Shown here piece by piece: positions 1 to 6,200 of a stretch of 15,278 nt of DNA. The notes under the pieces were generated by a model, which was not told the origin of the DNA, made no database searches, and worked only from the letters and a program-made list of their open reading frames with translations. Made by a program: the position numbers and the translations under genes. The stretch comes from Dehalococcoidia bacterium (lineage in GTDB: Bacteria; Chloroflexota; Dehalococcoidia; SZUA-161; SpSt-899). Every line of letters begins with the position of its first letter. The first letter of the stretch is position 1. The stretch is taken from assembly GCA_023271485.1 (NCBI GenBank), contig JALPXT010000023.1, forward strand, positions 1-15,278, read 5' to 3'.

Positions 1-55
1 GAGCGGCGGTCTCCAAAACCGTAGGTCGCGGGTTCGAATCCTGCCACCCCTGCCA
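1..55 (+). tRNA. tRNA-Trp (CCA), 5' end missing
   Basis: This is the 3' two thirds of a tRNA. The anticodon loop at 11-17 reads CT-CCA-AA, closed by a 5-bp stem (6-10 with 18-22), followed by a T arm with the GGTTCGAATC signature. The 3' acceptor strand is at 45-51, the discriminator is G52 and CCA is encoded at 53-55. Anticodon CCA decodes Trp, and a G discriminator is usual for bacterial tRNA-Trp. The acceptor 5' strand and most of the D arm lie outside the window. Confidence 0.93.
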
Positions 56-62
56 GGCAAGC

Positions 63-149
63 GCCGAGGTGGTGGAATCGGTAGACACGCCATCTTGAGG
101 GGGTGGTGGGCGAAAGCCCGTAGGAGTTCAAATCTCCTCCTCGGCACCA
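63..149 (+). tRNA. tRNA-Leu (GAG)
   Basis: A complete class II tRNA. The 5' acceptor GCCGAGG (63-69) pairs with CCTCGGC (139-145), followed by discriminator A146 and encoded CCA (147-149). The anticodon loop reads TT-GAG-GG, giving anticodon GAG (Leu, CUC/CUU codons). A long variable arm with a GGGC/GCCC stem lies between the anticodon and T arms, as expected for tRNA-Leu. It starts 7 bases after tRNA-Trp and is probably cotranscribed with it. Confidence 0.96.
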
Positions 150-150
150 G

Positions 151-225
151 GCGGAAGTAGCTCAGTGGTAGAGCGCCTCCCTCCCAAGGAGGAGATCGCG
201 AGTTCGAATCTCGTCTTCCGCTCCA
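151..225 (+). tRNA. tRNA-Gly (CCC)
   Basis: A complete tRNA. Acceptor GCGGAAG (151-157) pairs with CTTCCGC (215-221); the discriminator is T222 and CCA is encoded at 223-225. The anticodon stem CCTCC/GGAGG encloses the loop CT-CCC-AA, so the anticodon is CCC (Gly GGG codons). It begins 1 base after the tRNA-Leu CCA, so the two must be processed from a common precursor. Confidence 0.96.
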
Positions 226-259
226 ATGAAACAAATCCCGGCCCAGGGGCCCAGGGAAT

Positions 260-335
260 GGCGACGTAGCCAAGTGGTTAAGGCGGGGGTCTGCAAAACC
301 CCTATTCGGCGGTTCGAATCCGCCCGTCGCCTCCA
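260..335 (+). tRNA. tRNA-Cys (GCA)
   Basis: A complete tRNA. Acceptor GGCGACG (260-266) pairs with CGTCGCC (325-331); the discriminator is T332 and CCA is encoded at 333-335. The anticodon stem GGGGT/ACCCC encloses CT-GCA-AA, so the anticodon is GCA (Cys), and the U discriminator is the known Cys identity element. The left end of the transposase element begins 3 bases after its CCA. Confidence 0.96.
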
Positions 336-338
336 GTA

Positions 339-356
339 AGGGGTCAGCAGAGCTTG
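339..356. repeat. Left terminal inverted repeat of the transposase element
   Basis: AGGGGTCAGCAGAGCTTG matches the inverted right arm at 1252-1266 except for three extra bases (CAG). The TGA stop codon of the minus-strand transposase (346-344) lies inside this repeat, so the last codons of the gene are part of the element end. Confidence 0.65.
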
Positions 357-1219
357 GTTTTTGACATCTGGCTGTTGTGTTCCACCTTTTTCATAATGCG
401 ACTGATGGTCGAATAGTGGAGACCAACAACGACCTCAACTTGATTCAAGGTGTATCCGTACCGCCTGATGGCCTCATGGATCTTCACGTTTCGCTTCTCC
501 TTGTCTCCTCCTGTATCCTTGAACAGCGAGGCAAGGGTGGGCCTCGCTGCAAAGCGTTCGGCCTTCGGAATCGCCTTTTCTTTGGCCTTGTCCGTGAGTA
601 AGGGCTTCAGCTCCTCAACAAATCCCTTACTTCCAAGCAGTACACCCCCATGCAGGTTCTCCCAAACTCTCAACTCTCGTCCCTCAGCAACAAACTGCCG
701 GTATGCGAGCTGCGCCTTCTGCGGGTCGTTCCCGAACTGAGCAAGGATCCAGTCCACAGTCAGAAAGCCTGGAGCTGCCTCCCCCGCTGCTGCTCGATAG
801 CTGCTCCAGCTCCACTGCTGTGGATGGCTAACGAGCTTCGCGCGCACCGGATTGAGCACCACATAGCGCGCTAACTCCAGCAGATGGCTCTCCTTCTCCA
901 CGAGTATGGCCTTGAATCGCCCTTGAAGAACATGACCCACACGCTCGTGACGCCGGTTGAAGGCTTGGGTATACACTCCGTTCAACTGCTGCATCCCCCG
1001 CGAGAGATTCGCAAGCTGCGTTTCAATTAGCAGATGATAGTGATTGGTCATCAAGCAGTAGGCATGACAAATCCAACCAAAGCGATCAACCACGTCAGAG
1101 AGAACATCAAGGAAGCGTATTCGGTCGTCGTCATCGAGAAAAATCGACTGTTTAGCGTTTCCTCGTGCTGTGAGGTGATACACCGCACCTTCGTACTCCA
1201 AGCGCAATGGTCTAGCCAT
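344..1219 (-). CDS. REP-associated tyrosine (Y1/HUH) transposase
   Basis: A 291-residue HUH single-strand transposase of the IS200-like Y1 family, REP-associated (RAYT) branch. Such proteins nick and rejoin single-stranded DNA at hairpin repeats through a 5'-phosphotyrosine. Visible features are the N-terminal start typical of the family (ARPLRLEYEGAVYHLTARGN), the HUH motif H60-Y61-H62 in MTNHYHLLIE, the FNRRH...GHVLQGRFKA block, and RYVVLNPVRA, where Tyr119 is the likely nucleophile. The C-terminal third (about 245-280) looks like a DnaA-C/HTH-type DNA-binding segment (YGYTLNQVEVVVGLHYSTIS), common in this branch. The reading frame is intact and the full length is present. The ATG at 1219 lies only a few bases after a perfect TATAAT, so the message may be leaderless. 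These proteins are sometimes misannotated as toxins; nothing here supports that. Confidence 0.9.
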   Translation of the reverse strand: MARPLRLEYEGAVYHLTARGNAKQSIFLDDDDRIRFLDVLSDVVDRFGWICHAYCLMTNHYHLLIETQLANLSRGMQQLNGVYTQAFNRRHERVGHVLQGRFKAILVEKESHLLELARYVVLNPVRAKLVSHPQQWSWSSYRAAAGEAAPGFLTVDWILAQFGNDPQKAQLAYRQFVAEGRELRVWENLHGGVLLGSKGFVEELKPLLTDKAKEKAIPKAERFAARPTLASLFKDTGGDKEKRNVKIHEAIRRYGYTLNQVEVVVGLHYSTISRIMKKVEHNSQMSKTKLC

Positions 1220-1225
1220 ATGATC

Positions 1226-1254
1226 ATTATACCTTGCTAAACATCAAAAGACAA
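1226..1254 (-). promoter_or_regulatory. Transposase promoter overlapping the right terminal repeat
   Basis: On the minus strand a TTGTCT box (1254-1249) is followed after 17 bases by a perfect TATAAT (1231-1226). The -35 box overlaps the edge of the right inverted repeat. The predicted start of transcription, about 7 bases after the -10, coincides with the ATG at 1219, so the transcript would have little or no 5' untranslated region. The 8-base palindrome ATGATCAT (1220-1227) also overlaps the -10. Confidence 0.55.
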
Positions 1255-1266
1255 GCTCTGACCCCT
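1252..1266. repeat. Right terminal inverted repeat of the transposase element
   Basis: CAAGCTCTGACCCCT is the reverse complement of AGGGGTCAGAGCTTG, matching the left arm at 339-356 apart from a 3-base gap. Just outside it, CCCCTCTG occurs twice in direct orientation (1262-1269 and 1274-1281). Confidence 0.65.
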
Positions 1267-1318
1267 CTGGGAACCCCTCTGCTCTGGTTCTGACAACCTG
1301 ACTGGTTACACCGATTTG

Positions 1319-1348
1319 CTGACACGGGGTGTCATAAAGTGGTATAAT
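1319..1348 (+). promoter_or_regulatory. Promoter of the zf-TFIIB/lemA/htpX operon
   Basis: CTGACA (1319-1324; five of six match the -35 consensus) is followed after 18 bases by a perfect TATAAT (1343-1348). It lies 75 bases upstream of the ATG at 1423 with nothing else between, so it is the obvious promoter of the three-gene operon. A 15-bp dyad covers the -35 and the spacer. Confidence 0.65.
1320..1334. promoter_or_regulatory. Candidate operator dyad TGACAC-GGG-GTGTCA
   Basis: A perfect 6-bp inverted repeat with a 3-bp centre overlaps the -35 box and the first half of the spacer. A dimeric regulator bound here would block or remodel RNA polymerase. The sequence does not match the HrcA CIRCE element or the HspR HAIR motif, so the regulator is unidentified. 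No regulator gene lies in the window. Confidence 0.4.
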
Positions 1349-1422
1349 AAGGCCTCGGGATACCCCATATCAGATACAAAACAGGGCCATAGACTTAAAC
1401 AACATTCTGGGGGATTAATCGC

Positions 1423-1836
1423 ATGAGATGTCCTGCCTGCAGCAATATGATGATAGTAGTCGAGCACGAGCTTATCGAGCTTGACTACTGCCCTGACTGC
1501 GCTGGGGTCTGGTTCGACGCCGGGGAACTGGAGCTTTTACTGGAGACCATGCAACTGGAAGAGTCCATCCTATCGCTGGATAGTATTTTGACTTCCCCTG
1601 AAGCCAGGGCGGTGGAAAAGAAGAGGAAGTGCCCGATCTGTGGCAGGAGAATGAAGAAGGCCACCGTGGGCCACGAACCGGAGGTGCTCATCGATGCCTG
1701 CAATCGTGGAGATGGGCTGTGGTTCGATGCAGGGGAAGTGGAACGATTGATAACCCAGATACCATCTTCCGAAGAGGCAGATTCTCAGGGACGCCTTATC
1801 ACTTTCCTGGGCGAGGTATTCCAGGCACGCGATTAG
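1423..1836 (+). CDS. Double zinc-ribbon (zf-TFIIB family) protein
   Basis: A 137-residue, probably cytoplasmic protein built from two zf-TFIIB units (PF13453 type) joined by an acidic linker (about 37-65). Unit 1 is complete: C3-P-A-C6, then C23-P-D-C26 and the signature GVWFDAGELE. Unit 2 has C70-P-I-C73 and C93 followed by GLWFDAGEVE, but the expected fourth cysteine is Gly96 (CNRG), so its zinc site is altered or uses another ligand. The function of the family is not established; zinc-dependent protein or nucleic-acid contacts are usual guesses. The start is the ATG preceded by GGGGG about 8 bases upstream, and the family motif begins at residue 3. It is the first gene after the promoter at 1319-1348, with lemA 41 bases downstream, suggesting an accessory role in the LemA/HtpX membrane system. 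Confidence 0.85.
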   Translation: MRCPACSNMMIVVEHELIELDYCPDCAGVWFDAGELELLLETMQLEESILSLDSILTSPEARAVEKKRKCPICGRRMKKATVGHEPEVLIDACNRGDGLWFDAGEVERLITQIPSSEEADSQGRLITFLGEVFQARD

Positions 1837-1877
1837 TCGCCGGGAAGCCGGTTCCGGAGCTTACAGAGGAGGTTCAT

Positions 1878-2441
1878 ATGACCGCAGTCTACATCATCAT
1901 CGGCATAGTGGCGCTTGCTCTTCTCTTCGTTGTCGCAACCTATAACGGACTGATCAGGTTGCGCAATCAGATGGAGAATGCCTGGGCACAAATCGACGTC
2001 CAGCTTAAACGAAGGCACAATCTAATCCCCAATCTGGTCAATACCGTCAAAGGATATGCGGCTCACGAGCGTGAGACACTGGAAGCCGTTACCAATGCTC
2101 GCAATGTGGCCCAGGGCGCAGTCGGTAAAGGCGTGGGAGCTCAATCCAAGGCCGAAAGCGTACTCAGTGGGGCCTTGTCCAGGCTGCTGGTGGTGGTTGA
2201 AAGCTACCCCGATTTGAAGGCGAACCAGAATTTCCTCGCTCTCCAGGAAGAGTTGACCTCCACTGAGAACAAGATAGCCTTTTCGCGCCAGTTCTACAAT
2301 GATTCAGTACTGAGCTACAACAACAAGACACACATGTTTCCCTCCAATATAATCGCAGGCATGACCGGTTTCAAAGAAGGCGAATTCTTCGAAACCGAGA
2401 CACCAGCGGAGAGGGAAGTGCCCCAGGTGAGTTTCGGCTAG
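1878..2441 (+). CDS. lemA: LemA family membrane protein
   Basis: A 187-residue LemA-family protein. One N-terminal membrane helix (about residues 3-22, YIIIGIVALALLFVV) is followed by the family core: NQMENAWAQIDVQLKRRHNL (about 34-53), PNLVNTVKGYAAHE, and near the C-terminus ENKIAFSRQFYNDSV and YNNKTHMFPSNIIAGM. LemA proteins have a single helix with an extracytoplasmic or cytoplasmic helical bundle; their biochemical role is unresolved, though they often neighbour HtpX or TPM-domain proteins. The start was chosen at the ATG at 1878, with AGGAGG (1867-1872) ideally spaced. The frame stays open upstream to 1629, but that part overlaps the previous gene and shows no family similarity. htpX follows after 23 bases, so the two are probably cotranscribed. 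Confidence 0.92.
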   Translation: MTAVYIIIGIVALALLFVVATYNGLIRLRNQMENAWAQIDVQLKRRHNLIPNLVNTVKGYAAHERETLEAVTNARNVAQGAVGKGVGAQSKAESVLSGALSRLLVVVESYPDLKANQNFLALQEELTSTENKIAFSRQFYNDSVLSYNNKTHMFPSNIIAGMTGFKEGEFFETETPAEREVPQVSFG

Positions 2442-2464
2442 GTTCAGGATGGACTAAGATTATC

Positions 2465-3655
2465 ATGTGGGAACAGATTAGAGTCAATCGAGTCAAATCA
2501 ATGGTGCTGGTAGCAGCCATGGCCGGCGTGCTGCTGTTAATCGGTTACTTCCTGGGACTGGCCTTCTTTGGAAGCGCCATGGGCGGCCTGGTGGTGGCCC
2601 TTCTAGTTTGGGGAATAATGACCGCGGTCGCCTTCTTCCAGGGAGACAACATATTCCTGGCGATGTCCAAAGCAAAAAAGATAGAGCGCGACGATCATCC
2701 GCGCCTCTACAACATCGTTGAGGAGATGAAGATAGCCTCGGGGCTGGAGTATATGCCCGCTATCTACATCATTGACGATCCGGCAATGAATGCCTTCGCT
2801 ACCGGACGGGATCCCAAACGGGCATCAGTTGCCGTGACCTCGGGACTACTGCAAAAGCTCAACCGCGACGAACTCCAGGGCGTGATCGGCCACGAACTGG
2901 CTCACATCAAGAATCGTGATGTGCTGCTCATGACTTTGTGCGGTGTCCTTCTGGGCACGATTGTCATGATATCCTGGTATATGATGCACATGCTGTTTTG
3001 GGGTGGGATGTTCGGCGGCAGGAGAAGTTCCGGAGGTGGAGGTGGCGGGCATGTGATAGTCCTGGTGATTGGCCTTGCATTGATGATACTGGCGCCGATC
3101 TTTGCTCGCCTCATCTACTTTGCCGTTTCCAGAAAGCGGGAATACCTTGCCGATGCTTCTTCTGCTCAGTATACGAGATATCCGGAGGGACTGGCCTCCG
3201 CTCTGGAGAAACTTGCCAGCTCAAAAATACAACTGCAATCAGCCAACCAGGCTCTGGCCCCGATGTACATCACTAATCCCTTCCGAAAGAAAGGAAGGGC
3301 GGCCAGCGATCTCAGCAGCACGCACCCTCCCATCTCGGAGCGGGTACGTATACTGCGCTCCATGGGAGGAGGCGCTTCGTTCGCTGACTATGACAATGCC
3401 TATGCGAAGATCCATAAAGGCGGTGGGAGTGTCATGCCTGCATCCGCCCTGGCCGGTGCTAGTGCCGTAGGGCTTCGGTCAGCAGAACCGGAACCAGGTA
3501 AAATGGAGCGCGTCCGCGAGACCTCCGACCTGATGTGGCGGATGAATAACTACAAGACCATCAATTGCGATTGCGGCACGAAGCTGAAGGTGCCGCCCAA
3601 ATTTCAAAAGGCCAATGTCAAGTGCCCACACTGCGGCCGCATCAACCCGCTCTAG
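2465..3655 (+). CDS. htpX: HtpX-like M48 zinc metalloprotease with C-terminal zinc ribbon
   Basis: A 396-residue integral-membrane endopeptidase of the M48B (HtpX) family, which degrades misfolded membrane proteins. The start MWEQIRVNRVKS is the family start, although the Shine-Dalgarno is weak (AGGA about 14 bases upstream). Two membrane helices occupy about 13-32 and 37-56. The zinc site is H143-E-L-A-H147, with E226 of REYLADA as third ligand. Two further hydrophobic segments (about 156-177 and 196-220) flank a glycine-rich loop containing six consecutive glycines. The last 35 residues add a zinc ribbon (C368-D-C370 and C387-P-H-C390) that is absent from E. coli HtpX and makes the protein about 100 residues longer than that form. 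It is the last gene of the operon with the zf-TFIIB protein and LemA. Confidence 0.94.
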   Translation: MWEQIRVNRVKSMVLVAAMAGVLLLIGYFLGLAFFGSAMGGLVVALLVWGIMTAVAFFQGDNIFLAMSKAKKIERDDHPRLYNIVEEMKIASGLEYMPAIYIIDDPAMNAFATGRDPKRASVAVTSGLLQKLNRDELQGVIGHELAHIKNRDVLLMTLCGVLLGTIVMISWYMMHMLFWGGMFGGRRSSGGGGGGHVIVLVIGLALMILAPIFARLIYFAVSRKREYLADASSAQYTRYPEGLASALEKLASSKIQLQSANQALAPMYITNPFRKKGRAASDLSSTHPPISERVRILRSMGGGASFADYDNAYAKIHKGGGSVMPASALAGASAVGLRSAEPEPGKMERVRETSDLMWRMNNYKTINCDCGTKLKVPPKFQKANVKCPHCGRINPL

Positions 3656-3678
3656 GTGGGCATCGCATTGCCGGCTGC

Positions 3679-3707
3679 TTGACAACGGGTAGATGACGTG
3701 CTAGAAT
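3679..3707 (+). promoter_or_regulatory. Near-consensus sigma70-type promoter
   Basis: A perfect TTGACA (3679-3684), a 17-base spacer and TAGAAT (3702-3707) make this the best promoter match in the window. Transcription would start near 3713-3715, about 345 bases upstream of the ATG at 4058. It probably drives the methyltransferase cluster through a long leader, or a separate small RNA. No other promoter of comparable quality was seen before 4058. Confidence 0.6.
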
Positions 3708-3712
3708 AGGGC

Positions 3713-4057
3713 AAGAAAGCGAATCTCTGAAGGGAGCGATAAATCTTGCATGGAGGGAACAAAATGAGCTAAATAAATAACGGCCATATGTGATCCGGGG
3801 GTTTTTCTAGCTGCGTCTTCCTCTGCAGATAGACAATAACTCGGCCTTCCCCAAAACACTGCTCTTGCCTCATTTATTTATCCCATCTCTAAAAACGCCT
3901 CCGCAACCCGGTTTTCTACCCCACCCACAACGATAGCCCCCCTGTATCCGCTATCCCTGGAAATATCCCCTGTCTTCAAATCCCCTGGGTTACGTTACCG
4001 GAGAGGGTATGGTTTCTATTTGTTGCTGAGGTTCTCGGACGAAGGGAGGTGAGCAAT
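3713..4057 (+). other. Long leader / intergenic region with hairpins and a two-codon ORF
   Basis: No convincing gene lies between htpX and 4058. The start of the predicted transcript can fold into GCAAGA (3711-3716) / TCTTGC (3744-3749) with an inner CTCT/GGAG helix. Next comes GGAGGG (3752-3757) and, six bases later, ATGAGCTAA (3764-3772), a two-codon ORF with an ideal ribosome site; ATG at 3750 opens a five-codon ORF overlapping it. CTAGCTGC (3807-3814) pairs with GCAGATAG (3825-3832) with one mismatch. TAAATAAAT (3770-3778) can pair with ATTTATTTA (about 3872-3880). The stretch 3896-3990 is pyrimidine-rich with degenerate ATCCCCTG repeats. I could not match it to a cobalamin, SAM, glycine or THF riboswitch. 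It could be a leader RNA, an sRNA or decayed sequence. Confidence 0.35.
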
Positions 4058-4720
4058 ATGCTCGCAAATAGCGCAATTGATAAGAAGAGTGTATGTCGAC
4101 ACATGGGATATGGGGCTGATTGCGATCCGTCACCCCGGATCTCGTCTTTGATCGATGAGTATGCAGAAAATGCACATCATCTCATCGAGCCCTCGTATTC
4201 ATATCACATCAGGGATGTCGAGCTGGCTGAGAGCCCGGCTGTTTTTGTTGAGGGTTCGATTGTGTTTCGCAGCCAGGTTATCGCCCGGCTGCTCGGTCAG
4301 TGCCATAAGGTTGCCATGTTCGTGGTGACGATTGGCGATTATCTGGAGGAGATGGTTGCCTGGTTGGCGAGGCACAATAACATAGTCCAGTCGGCTTTGC
4401 TGGATGCCATAGGGTCGGACGCTGTTGAGAGGGTGGCTGAGTCTGTGCAGGGCAAGATAGAGAAATTAGCCCATGAGCAGGGCCTGGTGACAAGCCGGCG
4501 CTTTAGTCCGGGCTATTGTGACTGGGACATCAGGCAGCAGAAGGTGCTATTCCGGGCGGTGAATGCGAATTTGGCCGGGGTTCACCTGACCGACAGGTGT
4601 TTGATGATTCCTCAGAAGTCGATATCGGGAATCATCGGACTTGGACCATCCCGCGACAGCGTGGAGAAATACAATCCCTGCAAGACCTGTGACAAACTCG
4701 ACTGCTGCGGTAGGAGGTAG
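4058..4720 (+). CDS. Stand-alone MetH-type activation-domain protein (putative corrinoid reactivase)
   Basis: A 220-residue protein resembling the C-terminal activation domain of cobalamin-dependent methionine synthase (Met_synt_B12, PF02965). In MetH that domain binds S-adenosylmethionine and remethylates cob(II)alamin after one-electron reduction. Visible family marks are R148-F-S-P-G-Y153, matching the RxxPGY-type SAM-binding motif, then CDWDIRQQKVLF, and LMIPQKSISGIIGLGP. The C-terminus carries C208-x2-C211-x4-C216-C217, which could bind a metal or FeS cluster. The ATG at 4058 is used because GGGAGGTGA lies 5 bases upstream; an in-frame GTG at 4049 overlaps that site. It heads the corrinoid methyltransferase cluster, 13 bases before the first MttB-like gene. 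The inferred job is to rescue inactivated corrinoid proteins. A partner of a split MetH is the alternative, but no methionine-synthase body lies nearby. Confidence 0.82.
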   Translation: MLANSAIDKKSVCRHMGYGADCDPSPRISSLIDEYAENAHHLIEPSYSYHIRDVELAESPAVFVEGSIVFRSQVIARLLGQCHKVAMFVVTIGDYLEEMVAWLARHNNIVQSALLDAIGSDAVERVAESVQGKIEKLAHEQGLVTSRRFSPGYCDWDIRQQKVLFRAVNANLAGVHLTDRCLMIPQKSISGIIGLGPSRDSVEKYNPCKTCDKLDCCGRR

Positions 4721-4733
4721 AATCTAAGATATT

Positions 4734-6173
4734 ATGATTCGAAAGGGACTGTCCGGGGGTAGCTTTAAGCCCCTCACAGAGGAGTCTATACGTAAGATAC
4801 ACCATACCGCTATGCGGGTGATCGAGGAGGTCGGGTTCGAGGTAAATTCAGAGTCGGCGCTGAAGCTGTTCGAGGGAGCGGGTGCTCGGGTTGACCGGGG
4901 AAAGCAACTGGCGCGTCTTCCTCGGGAGAGGGTGATGGATCTCATTGAGACCGCCCCTTCTGAGATCAACCTCTGCGGCCGAGATGAAAAGCACGATATA
5001 CTCCTCGGTGGGAAGAGAGTGTATGCAGGGACAGGCGGGACCGCCCTGTATATCTATCATCCGGATACCGGGCAAAAGCAACTAGCCACGCTGAACGACT
5101 TGAAGCGCATTGCCAGACTGGTTGATGGGCTGGATAACATCCATCTGTTCATGTTGCCCACCTATCCCAGTGAACTACCCGTGGAGCAGGTAGATGTAAA
5201 CCGCTTCTTTGCTGGATTAGATAACACCACCAAGCACGTCATGGGCGGCGTTTACACCCTCGATGGGGTCAAGCAGGTGATCCGGATGGCAGAGATAGTC
5301 TCCGGCTCCAGCGAGAGTCTCCGCCGGCGTCCTCTCGTCTCCATGATTGCCTGCAGTATAAGTCCCCTGAAGATGGACAAGGAATATGGTGACCTGTTGG
5401 TTACCATTGCCGGAGCCGGGATTCCTCTGGTATGCCCCGCGGAACCATTGTGCGGAGCCACTTCGCCGGTGACGCTTGCCGGGAACCTGGTGATCCAGAC
5501 GGTGGACTCCCTGATGGGGGTGATGCTTACCCAGATCATTAATCCCGGGTCTCCGGTCATCTTTGGCTCAGTAGCCAGCAGCACCGATCTGCGCGACCTG
5601 AAGTATCTGGCGGGCTCAGTTGAGATGGGGCTGCTCAATGCTGCCGGGGCACAGATGGCTCATTTCTACAAGCTGCCTTTCTATGCCACGGGCGGGATGA
5701 CCGACTCGAAGGTGTTGGATTCTCAAAGTGGGTATGAGTCGGCCATCTCCGGATTGCTCTGTGCTCTGGCAGGTGCTAATTTCATCCACGACGCCGCGGG
5801 ACTGATGGAGTTCGCATTAACCGTGTCCTATGAGAAGTTTGTCATAGATAACGAGATACTGGGAATGGTGATGAGGGCCGTTGAGGGGATAAAGGTGAAT
5901 GATGAGACCCTGGCCTTCGACCTGATCAAACAGGTCGGTCCAGGGGGCAATTTTGTCACCGCCAAGCACACCCGGCGCTTGATGCGCAGCGAGCACTATC
6001 AGCCGTCCTTGAGCGACCGGAATAGTCGCCAGGACTGGGAAGCGAAAGGGGAAAGACTCACCTGGCAGAGGGCGGCGGAAAGGGTGGAGGAGATCATGAG
6101 CAACCGTAACAGCAACCTGCCCGCCGAGATAAGACAACGGGTGCTCCTGGAGGTAGCGGGCATCGTGGATTGA
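4734..6173 (+). CDS. MttB-superfamily (non-pyrrolysine) methylamine/betaine methyltransferase 1
   Basis: A 479-residue member of the trimethylamine methyltransferase superfamily (PF06253), a TIM-barrel that transfers a methyl group from a quaternary or tertiary amine to a cognate corrinoid protein. Family marks are LTEESIRKIHHTAMRVIEE near the N-terminus, NRFFAGLDNTTKHVMGG (about 156-172), MAHFYKLPFYATGGMTDSK (about 308-326) and DSQSGYES (about 330-337). There is no in-frame amber codon, so it belongs with the pyrrolysine-free group that includes MtgB (glycine betaine), MtpB (proline betaine) and MtcB (carnitine). The adjacent OpuC-type transporter favours a betaine-like substrate; the exact one cannot be read from sequence. 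A GGAGG lies 17 bases before the ATG, farther than usual. Its corrinoid partner is not adjacent but probably one of the two encoded at 10718 and 13033. Confidence 0.9.
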   Translation: MIRKGLSGGSFKPLTEESIRKIHHTAMRVIEEVGFEVNSESALKLFEGAGARVDRGKQLARLPRERVMDLIETAPSEINLCGRDEKHDILLGGKRVYAGTGGTALYIYHPDTGQKQLATLNDLKRIARLVDGLDNIHLFMLPTYPSELPVEQVDVNRFFAGLDNTTKHVMGGVYTLDGVKQVIRMAEIVSGSSESLRRRPLVSMIACSISPLKMDKEYGDLLVTIAGAGIPLVCPAEPLCGATSPVTLAGNLVIQTVDSLMGVMLTQIINPGSPVIFGSVASSTDLRDLKYLAGSVEMGLLNAAGAQMAHFYKLPFYATGGMTDSKVLDSQSGYESAISGLLCALAGANFIHDAAGLMEFALTVSYEKFVIDNEILGMVMRAVEGIKVNDETLAFDLIKQVGPGGNFVTAKHTRRLMRSEHYQPSLSDRNSRQDWEAKGERLTWQRAAERVEEIMSNRNSNLPAEIRQRVLLEVAGIVD

Positions 6174-6200
6174 TGGCAGGAAACCAGGGGATATGATCAC

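Larger units (their letters stand above)
339..1266 (-). mobile_element. REP-associated/Y1 transposase element with imperfect terminal inverted repeats
   Basis: A single transposase gene is bracketed by inverted repeats: AGGGGTCAG-cag-AGCTTG at the left (339-356) and the complement of AGGGGTCAGAGCTTG at the right (1252-1266). The arms differ by a 3-base insertion. The element sits directly downstream of tRNA-Cys. Y1 transposases of the IS200/IS605 type normally use subterminal hairpins. REP-associated transposases instead sit between REP-like inverted repeats, which fits here. The ends are inferred from the repeats, and I see no clear target-site duplication. Confidence 0.6.

Noticed and set aside
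344..1219. Toxin or addiction-module assignment for the transposase
   Set aside because: The HYH motif, the RYVVLNPVRA tyrosine block and the bounding repeats identify a Y1/REP-associated transposase; no antitoxin-like gene is adjacent.
1629..1877. Upstream in-frame extension of lemA
   Set aside because: It overlaps the zf-TFIIB gene in another frame, shows no LemA similarity, and the ATG at 1878 has an ideal AGGAGG site followed directly by the membrane helix.
3800..3806. GGGGG-TTTTT stretch (3797-3806) as an intrinsic terminator of htpX
   Set aside because: No matching C-rich arm lies just upstream, so no stem of useful length forms before the T-run.
3713..4057. Cobalamin riboswitch upstream of the corrinoid gene cluster
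   Set aside because: It was expected from context, but no B12-box-like sequence or matching core could be found by eye; a covariance-model scan would settle it.
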